A DNA stretch of 18,628 nucleotides, taken from the NCBI GenBank assembly GCA_041911695.1, contig JAYROM010000164.1, positions 1-18,628 on the forward strand, written 5' to 3'. The translations under genes and the position numbers were made by a program. The notes beneath the pieces are model-generated. The model was not told the origin of the DNA and made no database searches. It saw nothing but the letters and a program-made list of their open reading frames with translations. Positions 6,921-14,398 of this stretch are shown in pieces (position 1 is the first letter of the stretch; the number at the start of each line of letters is the position of its first letter). This DNA is from Pseudaeromonas sp041911695 (lineage in GTDB: Bacteria; Pseudomonadota; Gammaproteobacteria; Enterobacterales; Aeromonadaceae).

Positions 6921-6947
6921 TGAAAATAGTGAAAGAAATACCGATAA
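6921..6947 (+). promoter_or_regulatory. Sigma-28 (FliA)-like promoter of the chemoreceptor
   Basis: TGAA, 15 bases, then ACCGATAA. The flagellar sigma-28 consensus is TAAA-N15-GCCGATAA, so this is 3 of 4 and 7 of 8 at the exact spacing. It lies about 110 bases before the chemoreceptor ATG, a gene class this sigma factor commonly serves. Confidence 0.6.
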
Positions 6948-7056
6948 GGTCACAATTCCTCCCCTTCTCGCATCAGTTTGTACCCTTTACAATCGCTTGA
7001 CTCTATATATTCGATTAAAGCAATCCCGGTTTCCCTTATTAATCTATGGAATAAAA

Positions 7057-8737
7057 ATGCATAACAAGATGTTTGCTGAATCGTTCAAGGCTCACTCCCA
7101 GCCGACGCATAGTCCCGGCTGGCTTGTCCGCCAAAGTGCCCGCCTACGCTTTCGCGGCAAGATGGGCCTGCTGTTGATACTGATCCTGCTCAGTACTGTG
7201 CTTGGTAATCTGTACTCGGGGCTGCAGACCCGTCAGAGCATCCGCGACACGATTCATCATGGGCTACAAGATCAGGTGACCGCGGTACATGAACTGCTGC
7301 AGACCACGTTAACTGCCCATCCGGATCAATTTGTCGCACTGGCACATGACATATTGAAACCACTGCGTTGGGGCAATGGCAGTGGTTACTTTTTTCTGAC
7401 TGATCGGGATGGGCGATTGCTGGTCTATCCAGCCAAGCCGGAGCGTGAAGGGGGTTTTCTCGACGACGTCACCGTCAATGAGACCGGCTTGACCGCCACC
7501 CAGTCACTGGCTCAAGTTGGCAACCAGCAACAAGCCACCTTGCTGCACTACCCGTATGTCAAACCCGGTGATACTCGCAAGACTGAAAAAGCGGTATATG
7601 TCATGCCGCTCGGCAACTATTTGCTGGTCTCTGGCGTCTATATGGATGCGGCCGACAATGCGTTTCAAAGCTATCTGATCAACAGCGCCATCATGCTGGC
7701 GATCATATTGATCGTGGTCCTCGGGATGGCCTCTACATTAAGTCGCGCAATCGCCAGCCAGGTACAGGTGACCCTTACTCAGTTGCGCCGCATTGCCCAG
7801 CGCGACCTGAGTCCACCCGGTGATGGCCATTGGTACCGATGAGTTTGCAGACATCAACCGTGAGCTGGAGCAAACCCGTCTGAACCTGCAATCCCTGATT
7901 GGCGGCCAACGCGACAGTGCCAGTACTGTCTCAGCCGCCTCCACTCAGATGAACGAAGGCATGCAGCAAGTCACGCATGCGGTACATGATCAACGTGAGC
8001 GACTCGATTCATTGGCTGCGGCCATGGAAGAGATGACAACCACTATTCATGATGTCGCGGGCAATGCCCAATCGAGTGCACAGGAGAGCCAGCAGACCGA
8101 TACCATGACCCACCGCGGTATGGGGCAATTGGGCAACTGCATGCAGGCAATCCAGACCCTGTCTCACCATCTGGGCGCCAGCTCGGATGCGGTCAGCCAT
8201 GTTGAACAGCAGGTGAGCCAGATTGGCGACGTCGTTAACACGATTAGTGGTATCTCCGAGCAGACCAACCTGCTGGCATTGAATGCGGCGATTGAGGCCG
8301 CGCGCGCCGGGGATCAGGGCCGAGGTTTTGCGGTGGTCGCGGATGAAGTCCGCCAGTTGGCTCGCCGTACCCAGCAAGCGACGCGTGAAATCGATGAGAT
8401 GATCTCTACCTTGCAGCAGCGCACCCATGAGGCCGTCAACCTGATGCAAAGCAGTGTTGAGACAGCCAATGATGCCATCCATAACGCTGAATCGGCCAAT
8501 CAGGAGTTCTCTGACATCGCGACCCAGATCTCTCACTTGGCGCAGCGCAGTGACATGATTGCGGCAGCAGCGACCCAGCAGGGTCATGTGTCGACGGAAG
8601 TCAGCCATAGCCTGATCGCTATTCGCGACGCGGTAGAAGAGACCTCTTCCGTGGTGGTCGAATTAAGCACCGCCAGTCACAGCCTGCAACAACAGGCAAG
8701 CGCACTGGAACACCAGGTTAGCGAATACCGCTTGTAA
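7057..8737 (+). pseudogene. Methyl-accepting chemotaxis protein, split by a one-base frameshift
   Basis: Two overlapping frames together make one chemoreceptor of about 558 residues. Frame one, from ATG 7057 (TGGAA upstream), gives a short cytoplasmic N-terminus, membrane helix 1 (about 37-53), a periplasmic sCache_2-like domain (SGYFFLTDRDGRLLVYPAKP near 109-128), membrane helix 2 (about 206-228) and the start of HAMP, TLTQLRRIAQRDLSPP. It then runs into TGA at 7840. Frame two, open from at least GTG 7820, continues without a gap as VMAIGTDEFADINRELEQT and carries the full signalling domain with the tip EQTNLLALNAAIEAARAGDQ, ending at 8737. Removing one base within CCCGG (7816-7820) restores a single protein. 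A sequencing error, a real mutation or recoding could each explain this. Confidence 0.85.
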
Positions 8738-8779
8738 CAAATCAGCAGGCATCCTGCCCATCCGCAGTGACCTGCCACC

Positions 8780-8813
8780 AACAATAAAGGCGCCCGGAGG
8801 CGCCTTTATTGTT
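8780..8813. terminator. Bidirectional terminator between chemoreceptor and aspC
   Basis: AACAATAAAGGCGCC and GGCGCCTTTATTGTT form a perfect 15-bp stem with a CGGA loop between two convergent genes. The stem carries its own A and T tracts, so it can end transcription both ways. Confidence 0.88.
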
Positions 8814-8858
8814 TAGGATGAAGACGGCGTTGCGGCAGTCAACTGCCCCGCCCTCCGC

Positions 8859-10049
8859 TTACAGTACCTTGGCAATCGCCTGACACAGCGCATCGATATT
8901 GCCAGAGGTAATTCCGGCCACACTGATACGACCAGAGCCGACGATATAGACGGCAAACTCTTCTTTCAGACGGGCTACTTGTGCCTTATCGAGACCAGAG
9001 AACGAGAACATGCCGTTCTGCTCGGTCATAAAGCTGAAATCACGTTCGACGCCATGGGCTTTCAACTTGGCGACAAACAGTTTGCGCATCTCATGGATAC
9101 GATCGCGCATCTCTTTGACTTCAGCTTCCCACTCGGCACGGAGCGCCGCATCACGCAGTACAGTGGCGACAATGGCAGCACCATGTGCTGGCGGATTGGA
9201 ATAGTTGGCGCGGATGGTGGTCTTGATCTGGCTGAACGCCACATTGGCAATGGACTCGGCATCGGTCACCAGCGTGATCGCGCCAACGCGTTCGTTGTAC
9301 AGACCGAAGTTCTTGGAGAAAGAGCTGGCCACCAGCATTTCACGGTGATAACGGGCAAAGGTGCGCAGACCGGCCGCATCCTCTTCCACCCCGAAGGCAA
9401 AGCCCTGGTAAGCGAAATCGAAGAACGGCAGCAGTTGGCGTTCGGCACAGAACTTGGCCAGGGTTTCCCACTGTTCAATGGTTGGATCAATCCCGGTCGG
9501 GTTATGGCAGCAGCCGTGCAGCAGCACGACATCCCCCGGCGCAGCGGCGGTCAACGAGGTGAGCATACCATCGAAATCCAGCCCGCGGGTTTGCGGGTTG
9601 TAGTAGGTATATTCGCCAGTTTCCATGCCTGCGGCACCAAACACCTGAAAGTGGTTAACCCAGGTCGGATTGGAGATCCACACTTTGCGACTCAGTTTCT
9701 GACGCGCGAGAAATTCAGCGCCGATACGCAGTGCACCCGTTCCCCCTGGTGCTTGCGCGGTGCGCGCGCGACGGCTGGTCACAATCTCGCTGTCCGCGCC
9801 AAACAACAACCCCTGCACCAGCACGCCGTATTCGGCATTTCCCTCGATGCTCAGATAGTTTTTGGTCTTTTCGGTGTCCAGCAGGATCTGCTCGGCTTTC
9901 TTGACGGTCTTAAGAATCGGCGTATCGCCAGCATCATTCTTGTAGATGCCGACACCTAGGTTGATCTTGTGACTGCGGTGATCGTTACGGAACTCTTCAG
10001 TCAGACCCAGAATTGGATCGGCCGGCGCAGCAGTGACCTTCTCGAACAT
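8859..10049 (-). CDS. aspC: Aspartate/aromatic amino acid aminotransferase
   Basis: A fold-type I PLP enzyme that exchanges amino groups between aspartate, or tyrosine and phenylalanine, and 2-oxoglutarate. With ATG 10049 it has 396 residues, the length of E. coli AspC, and the numbering coincides: the PLP lysine is Lys246 in SSFSKNFGLYNERVG. Other marks are the N-terminus TAAPADPILGL, GGTGALR, HGCCHNPTGIDPT and DFAYQGFAFG. It matches AspC better than TyrB (for example HGCCHNPTGID rather than HPCCHNPTGAD), but enzymes of this type often also serve aromatic amino acids, so aromatic activity is possible. CAGGGA lies 5 bases before the start, and an extended -10 promoter about 80 bases upstream suggests independent transcription from the gene before it. 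Confidence 0.93.
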   Translation of the reverse strand: MFEKVTAAPADPILGLTEEFRNDHRSHKINLGVGIYKNDAGDTPILKTVKKAEQILLDTEKTKNYLSIEGNAEYGVLVQGLLFGADSEIVTSRRARTAQAPGGTGALRIGAEFLARQKLSRKVWISNPTWVNHFQVFGAAGMETGEYTYYNPQTRGLDFDGMLTSLTAAAPGDVVLLHGCCHNPTGIDPTIEQWETLAKFCAERQLLPFFDFAYQGFAFGVEEDAAGLRTFARYHREMLVASSFSKNFGLYNERVGAITLVTDAESIANVAFSQIKTTIRANYSNPPAHGAAIVATVLRDAALRAEWEAEVKEMRDRIHEMRKLFVAKLKAHGVERDFSFMTEQNGMFSFSGLDKAQVARLKEEFAVYIVGSGRISVAGITSGNIDALCQAIAKVL

Positions 10050-10127
10050 AGTATTCCCTGTCATGTTGGATGGACGGAGGTGGCCGGGCGACAGCCACCA
10101 AGTCGGGCACCAGACGGGTGCCGTGCC

Positions 10128-10136
10128 TTTATATCA
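10128..10136 (-). promoter_or_regulatory. Extended -10 promoter of aspC
   Basis: On the minus strand TGATATAAA combines the TGn extension with TATAAA (5 of 6). The -35 region is weak (TTTTGC at 17 bases), as extended -10 promoters tolerate. Start near 10121. Confidence 0.5.
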
Positions 10137-10179
10137 CTCCGAACTCAGGCGCAAAACCATTTCTGGTGCGATTGACTAT

Positions 10180-11145
10180 TCACAGCACAGAAACTGGCTG
10201 ACAAGGCAGCAGAACGATGATCTCCTGCTCGACCCAGCACTGCCGCTCAATCAAGGGGGTCAGTCGCGCCTGCAACGACCGTGACAACATATCGAGTTGC
10301 CATCCCAGTTCGCCACTGGGCAATGGCTGCCCAAAGCGCGCCACCACCGGCGCGAGGTCCGCCGGCAACCATAGCGACATCGGGCGTGCACATTGTGCGG
10401 CGAAGCGATGCAGTAACGCCACGCGTTGCGGATGCAGATCAGCAAGATGACACCACTGCCAGCCCGGCGTAAGACAACGTAAGAAGGTACTGGCCAGCGC
10501 ATCCTGTCCTGGCGGCACCAGGATCGCCAGATCATGCTCTTGCAACGGTAAGGTCAGATAGGCGGCACGACTTTCAACAGTAAAAATGCGTTGTGGTGGT
10601 TGAGCCGCCCACAGCACCTTGTTCAGACGCTTGACGGCCGACGCCGGCAGTACGCACTCCCCACACTGCTGTAGCCACAAACTGGCATCCAGCAGGCCTC
10701 CCTCGGCAAAAAACAGACTAAATCCCGGTTTGCCACGCACACACAACAGGGATTCGTGCGTCAGTTGCATCCCATCCCTGGCCAGTTGCTGACGTTCGTC
10801 ATCAGGCCAGCGATAATGCCGGGAGCCCTTCAGCCATGCGGCCGCCACCTGCTGATGCAGGCTGGCGGGTAGCTCAATCGACAGTTGCTGCAGATGGCCT
10901 TCCGCATCTCCCAGTTGGGAGAGTTGCCACTCATGACGCGCATGTTGCAGTTGCTGTCGGCCAAGCGCAGTCAGACTGAATGCCCCCTCATCCGCCACCA
11001 ACCACCCCTGCTCCTGCCACAGTTCAGCCTGTAATAAGGCCCAACGACGGCGAATCACAACCTGCGGTTGAGCGAGCAACGCCTCGACCAGTTGGCGTGT
11101 TGGCCCGTCATCTAGCGCGGTGAACAAACTGCTATCGCGTTCCAT
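10180..11145 (-). CDS. Unknown protein with a degenerate TOPRIM (JetD_C/DUF2220-like) C-terminal half
   Basis: I do not recognise a named gene. The 321-residue product has no signal peptide or membrane helix. Residues about 15-68 look like a winged helix (TRQLVEALLAQ, then RRWALLQAELWQEQGWLV). Residues about 184-270 follow the layout of the JetD C-terminal TOPRIM domain: RIFTVESRAAYLTLP (Glu191), ILVPPGQDALASTFLRCL, then WCHLADLHPQRVALLHRF where JetD relatives have a W-GDLD--G--IL pattern, then MSLWLPADL where they have SLLMD. Asp236 is kept, but the partner Asp is His238 and the last Asp is Pro, so metal-dependent nuclease activity is doubtful. AAGGAG precedes the ATG by 11 bases. It starts 36 bases after lpxM, so the two are probably co-transcribed. 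No other Wadjet (JetA, B, C) gene is visible. Confidence 0.6.
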   Translation of the reverse strand: MERDSSLFTALDDGPTRQLVEALLAQPQVVIRRRWALLQAELWQEQGWLVADEGAFSLTALGRQQLQHARHEWQLSQLGDAEGHLQQLSIELPASLHQQVAAAWLKGSRHYRWPDDERQQLARDGMQLTHESLLCVRGKPGFSLFFAEGGLLDASLWLQQCGECVLPASAVKRLNKVLWAAQPPQRIFTVESRAAYLTLPLQEHDLAILVPPGQDALASTFLRCLTPGWQWCHLADLHPQRVALLHRFAAQCARPMSLWLPADLAPVVARFGQPLPSGELGWQLDMLSRSLQARLTPLIERQCWVEQEIIVLLPCQPVSVL

Positions 11146-11181
11146 GACAGGCCAAACTCCTTATGTCCGCAAACGGGACGA

Positions 11182-12153
11182 CTACTTGGGATAGGTGCGT
11201 CCCGGATCACTCTCTGGACGCGAGCGGAAGTATTTGAGAAACCACATATACTGATCCGGCCAGCGGGCGACCAGCTTTTCTATCTCCTGGTTCATCCGCG
11301 CCGTGTCCGCCGTCACATCCCCGCTCGGGTAATCCGACAGCGCGGGTTCGAATGTCAGTTGATAGCGCCCCTGTTCTGCATCATAGGCGACAAACATAGT
11401 GATAGCGGCTGCGCCGGTTAACTTGCACAGTTTAGGCAATGCGGGCAGCGTGGCTTTCATCCGCCCAAAAAATGGCACAAAGACACTGGCCTGCGGACCG
11501 TGGTCCTGATCGGGTAAATAGAAGAAGCTACGTCCCTGGCGCATCAACTTGATGATAGGTTTGAGCCCGGCATCGCGCTCAAAAACAATACCGCCAAACA
11601 AGATGCGCTGACGGTTGATAAACCAGTCATAAAGGCGATTGGGCACACTGTGCATCATGGTGCACATCGAGAGCCCATTCAGGCTGATATACAAGCCAGC
11701 AATATCAATTGCCCACGCATGTGGCATGACAAACACAATCGGTTTGCCTTGCGCCCGCACCGCCTCCACATGTTCCCAGCCGGTCACCTGATACTGGCGG
11801 CGTAGCACCTCTGGCGAACGAAACGACGGGACACCGAAGCCCAGCATGCACTGCAGGCCAACGCGCATATTGGCCAACAACAAGGCCTCGCGCTCCGCAT
11901 CGGTCTTGTCAGGAAAACAAATCTGCAGGTTAACGCGGACAACATTGCTCTGCTTACGCGCTAAACGCACAGCCAACGGCGCCAAACGTGCGGCCATCGC
12001 ATCACGCCAGCGCACCGGGACCCAAGCCATCACGGCCATCAACGCCAGCAATAACCAAGTTCCCCAATAACGGGGATGAAGAAGATTCAGCGTAAAGCGG
12101 TGGTCGTAGCCAGCCGGGTCAGATTCTTTATTTAAAATGGGACGAAGCATCAT
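11182..12153 (-). CDS. lpxM: Lipid A late acyltransferase LpxM (MsbB)
   Basis: An inner-membrane enzyme that adds the last secondary acyl chain (myristate in E. coli) to lipid A. The catalytic H-x4-D motif is His145 to Asp150 in MPHAWAID. LpxM-specific blocks are LLHPRYWGTWL near 24-34, CFPDKTDAEREA, YLPDQDHGP, and FFGRMKATLPAL, which parallels FFATYKATLPAI in E. coli LpxM. These favour LpxM over LpxL. A hydrophobic segment (about 31-46) should anchor it in the membrane with the rest on the cytoplasmic face. The 323-residue length is usual. The start ATG ATG at 12153 lacks a good Shine-Dalgarno site, so either ATG may be used. A likely promoter is just upstream, and the JetD-like gene follows 36 bases after the stop. 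Confidence 0.92.
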   Translation of the reverse strand: MMLRPILNKESDPAGYDHRFTLNLLHPRYWGTWLLLALMAVMAWVPVRWRDAMAARLAPLAVRLARKQSNVVRVNLQICFPDKTDAEREALLLANMRVGLQCMLGFGVPSFRSPEVLRRQYQVTGWEHVEAVRAQGKPIVFVMPHAWAIDIAGLYISLNGLSMCTMMHSVPNRLYDWFINRQRILFGGIVFERDAGLKPIIKLMRQGRSFFYLPDQDHGPQASVFVPFFGRMKATLPALPKLCKLTGAAAITMFVAYDAEQGRYQLTFEPALSDYPSGDVTADTARMNQEIEKLVARWPDQYMWFLKYFRSRPESDPGRTYPK

Positions 12154-12185
12154 CTGTAAACAAGTTCTAAAACACAGTGCAAGCT

Positions 12186-12215
12186 AGCATAGCATCGCTC
12201 ACAACGAGCTCCCAA
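12186..12215 (-). promoter_or_regulatory. Promoter of lpxM
   Basis: On the minus strand TTGGGA (4 of 6), 18 bases, then TATGCT (4 of 6) with an upstream TGC giving an extended -10. The start near 12179 leaves a 26-base leader. Confidence 0.5.
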
Positions 12216-12249
12216 ACAGCCAGCTAAACAAGGGGGAAGAAAGGAGGAT

Positions 12250-12270
12250 GGGCAGCCGATGCGACTGCCC
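12250..12270 (-). terminator. Terminator of the deaminase gene
   Basis: On the minus strand GGGCAGTCG and CGGCTGCCC form a 9-bp stem (one U-G pair) with a CAT loop, seven bases after the stop codon. A pyrimidine-rich tail follows (ATCCTCCTTTCTTCCCCTTG). Confidence 0.65.
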
Positions 12271-12276
12271 AAGCGA

Positions 12277-13272
12277 TTACAAGCAGGCCAGGATACGCTG
12301 ACGTAATACCGTCTTGGCCGCCTCATCTAACCAGCACGCCTCCACCGCATTCAGACTGAGCATCCGCAGCTGTTCACGGCTGGCATTCAACTCCGTCGCC
12401 AAGGCACGGAAATTGTCCGTCATATAGCCGCCGAAATAGGCGGGGTCATCCGAATTGACGGTGACACACAGCCCTCGGTCCAACAGATCCAGAATCCGGT
12501 GATCGGCCATCTCTTCATAAACACGCAAACGGGTATTGGACAACGGGCAAACCGTGAGCGGCACCCGCTCGGTCGCCAGTCGGGCCATTAATAGCGGATC
12601 ATCGGTACAACGGACACCATGGTCGACACGCTTGACCTTGAGAATATCCAGCGCATCCCAGATATAGGATGCAGGCCCCTCTTCGCCAGCATGGGCCACA
12701 GCAGGCCAACCGAGCTCGGCCACCCGAGCAAAGACACGGGCGAATTTTTCTGGTGGATTGCCCACTTCGCTGGAGTCCAACCCAACCCCATCAATCTGAT
12801 CACGATAGGGCAACGCCTGTTCCAGCGTGGCAAAGGCGGCGGCTTCGCTCAGATGGCGCAGGAAACACATAATCAGTCTGGCGGTGATACCCCAGCGCGC
12901 CTCGGCATCCGCCAAGGCGCGACGAATCCCACGCAGCGGCACATCAAAGGCAATCCCGCGGGCGGTATGGGTTTGCGGATCAAAGAAGATCTCGGTATGC
13001 ACCACATTATCGGCCTGGCAACGGGTCAGATAGGCCATGGTCAGGTCATAGAAATCCTGCTCGTTGCACAATACCGCGGCGCCCTGGTAGTACAGATCCA
13101 GGAACGATTGCAGATTACTAAAGTTATAAGCCTGTTTGAGTGCCGCGACATCCGCATAGGGCAAGGAGATCCCATTGCGAGCCGCCAAGGCAAACATCAG
13201 TTCCGGCTCCAGTGTCCCTTCAATATGGACATGCAGTTCAATCTTCGGCAGCAAGGCCAGAAACGGCTCCAT
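12277..13272 (-). CDS. Adenine deaminase of the adenosine-deaminase-like family
   Basis: A zinc amidohydrolase of the ADA superfamily. It carries the metal motif HVHIEG (His14, His16), HAGEEGP (His194, Glu197), VDHGVR (His218) and NSDDPAYFGG (Asp275, Asp276). The features EIFFDPQTHT and GLDSSEVGNPPEKF are those I associate with the Aah1/PA0148 branch, experimentally known to deaminate adenine to hypoxanthine, rather than true adenosine deaminases. Annotation as add would therefore probably be wrong, though only an assay decides. ATG 13272 is chosen because GAGGAGA lies a few bases upstream; the longer frame from 13305 has no such support. It is 331 residues, cytoplasmic and apparently monocistronic. 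It diverges from nagD, a UMP phosphatase, so both flank a shared control region for nucleotide metabolism. Confidence 0.88.
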   Translation of the reverse strand: MEPFLALLPKIELHVHIEGTLEPELMFALAARNGISLPYADVAALKQAYNFSNLQSFLDLYYQGAAVLCNEQDFYDLTMAYLTRCQADNVVHTEIFFDPQTHTARGIAFDVPLRGIRRALADAEARWGITARLIMCFLRHLSEAAAFATLEQALPYRDQIDGVGLDSSEVGNPPEKFARVFARVAELGWPAVAHAGEEGPASYIWDALDILKVKRVDHGVRCTDDPLLMARLATERVPLTVCPLSNTRLRVYEEMADHRILDLLDRGLCVTVNSDDPAYFGGYMTDNFRALATELNASREQLRMLSLNAVEACWLDEAAKTVLRQRILACL

Positions 13273-13379
13273 AACTTCTCCTCTCGCAAAAACTGCAGGC
13301 ATCATACCTGCTTGGCATAGAAATTTGTTTTATACCGCGCAAAATAACTGAGATTCCAGCACCTTAGTCTGCGTTCGAC

Positions 13380-13403
13380 ACTGGGTTTGCTTGCAAAGCC
13401 AGT
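13380..13403. promoter_or_regulatory. Inverted repeat upstream of nagD, possible operator
   Basis: ACTGGGTTTGC, two bases, then GCAAAGCCAGT: arms of 11 bases with a single mismatch and a perfect TTTGC-TT-GCAAA core. It lies in the 195-base gap between the divergent deaminase and nagD genes. It may be an operator or a leader hairpin; I cannot match it to a known regulator. Confidence 0.4.
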
Positions 13404-13467
13404 GCCGGAGGGTTACAAACGATGGCAATGGCTTACCTCAGCCTACCCAGACCAACAGGAGCCAAAC

Positions 13468-14223
13468 TTGAGTCAGAAACGAGCGGTCATCTGCGATATT
13501 GATGGCGTCATCCTGCACAACAACACCTTGATCCCCGGTGCCGACCACTTTGTCCATCGCTTACTGGAAAAAGCGACGCCGTTGCTGTTTGTCACCAATT
13601 ATCCCGGCCAGACCCCCAAAGATCTGCAAAACCGTTTCCAGGATGCAGGCGTGCATGTCCCTGAGTCCTGCTTTTACACCTCGGCAATGGCAACCGCCGC
13701 CTTTTTGGAGCGCCAGGAGGGTCGCAAGGTCTTTGTTATCGGTGAAGGGGCCCTCACCCACGAACTTTACATGGCTGGCTTTACTATCACCGAAACCGAC
13801 CCCGACTTTGTGGTGGTGGGTGAAACCCGTAATTACAACTGGAACATGATCCAAATGGCAGCGCAGTTTGTGGCCAATGGCGCCCGCTTTATTGCAACCA
13901 ATCCCGATACCCATGGCCCGCATATGTATCCGGCCTGCGGTGCCCTGTGCGCCCCGATTGAGCGCATGACCGGTCGGCAACCGTTCTACGTCGGCAAACC
14001 CAGCGCCTGGATCATGCGTGCCGCACTGAACCGGATGCAGGCGCATTCGGAAGAGACGCTGATCATCGGCGATAACCTGCGTACCGATATTCTCGCCGGC
14101 TTCCAGGCCGGGCTGGAAACCGTACTGGTGCTCTCCGGTGTCACCAAGATGGCGGATATCGATAAAGTGCCATTCCGCCCGAACCATATTTTTGAGAGTG
14201 TGTGCGACATCGATCTGATCTGA
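13468..14223 (+). CDS. nagD: UMP phosphatase NagD (UmpH), HAD-IIA family
   Basis: A HAD-superfamily phosphatase; E. coli NagD/UmpH removes phosphate from UMP and some other nucleoside monophosphates. The catalytic pair is Asp10 and Asp12 in ICDIDGV, followed by the motif II threonine in FVTNYPGQT, the motif III lysine in YVGKPSAW and the motif IV aspartates in IIGDNLRTDI. The run YTSAMATAAFLERQEG and the run ANGARFIATNPDTHG are shared almost word for word with E. coli NagD. TTG 13468 is chosen because AGGAG lies 6 bases before it and gives 251 residues, against 250 in E. coli; the open frame extends further upstream without support. asnB lies 175 bases downstream, the same neighbour as in E. 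coli, but the nag amino-sugar genes are absent here. Confidence 0.93.
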   Translation: MSQKRAVICDIDGVILHNNTLIPGADHFVHRLLEKATPLLFVTNYPGQTPKDLQNRFQDAGVHVPESCFYTSAMATAAFLERQEGRKVFVIGEGALTHELYMAGFTITETDPDFVVVGETRNYNWNMIQMAAQFVANGARFIATNPDTHGPHMYPACGALCAPIERMTGRQPFYVGKPSAWIMRAALNRMQAHSEETLIIGDNLRTDILAGFQAGLETVLVLSGVTKMADIDKVPFRPNHIFESVCDIDLI

Positions 14224-14398
14224 TGCGGCCATCTTTTCAGATTGCACAACAATTACTCGGCAATTCACCACCACCCGACAGCGGCACAAGATTTCCGCTT
14301 GCACCCGGCCGGTTCGGCTGGCAGATTGTTGCGTGAGGAATGATAAAAGGACAAGTGGGCCAACGTGGGGCCCCACCATATCTCGAGGGTTAAGGAAG

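Larger units (their letters stand above)
6678..7056. other. Intergenic region between DUF1127 and chemoreceptor genes
   Basis: 379 bases between divergent genes. It holds the DUF1127 promoter (6706-6734, minus), an AT-rich stretch, a 24-codon open frame at 6771-6845 that lacks a ribosome site, and a sigma-28-like promoter (6921-6947, plus) for the chemoreceptor. I see no RNA gene or further protein gene. Confidence 0.6.

Noticed and set aside
8979..9959. 326-codon open frame on the plus strand
   Set aside because: Antisense shadow of aspC, which has the full aminotransferase signature with Lys246.
10180..11145. A complete Wadjet (JetABCD) defence system
   Set aside because: Only a JetD-like protein is present; the neighbours are lpxM and aspC, and the acidic residues are altered.
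12241..12300. Plus-strand small gene starting at ATG after AAGGAGG
   Set aside because: The purine run touches the ATG with no spacing, the frame closes after about 16 codons, and the sequence is explained as the pyrimidine tail and stem of the deaminase terminator.
14365..14376. GTGGGGCCCCAC before asnB as a terminator
   Set aside because: The palindrome has no loop and no T tract after it; at most it is a protein-binding site.
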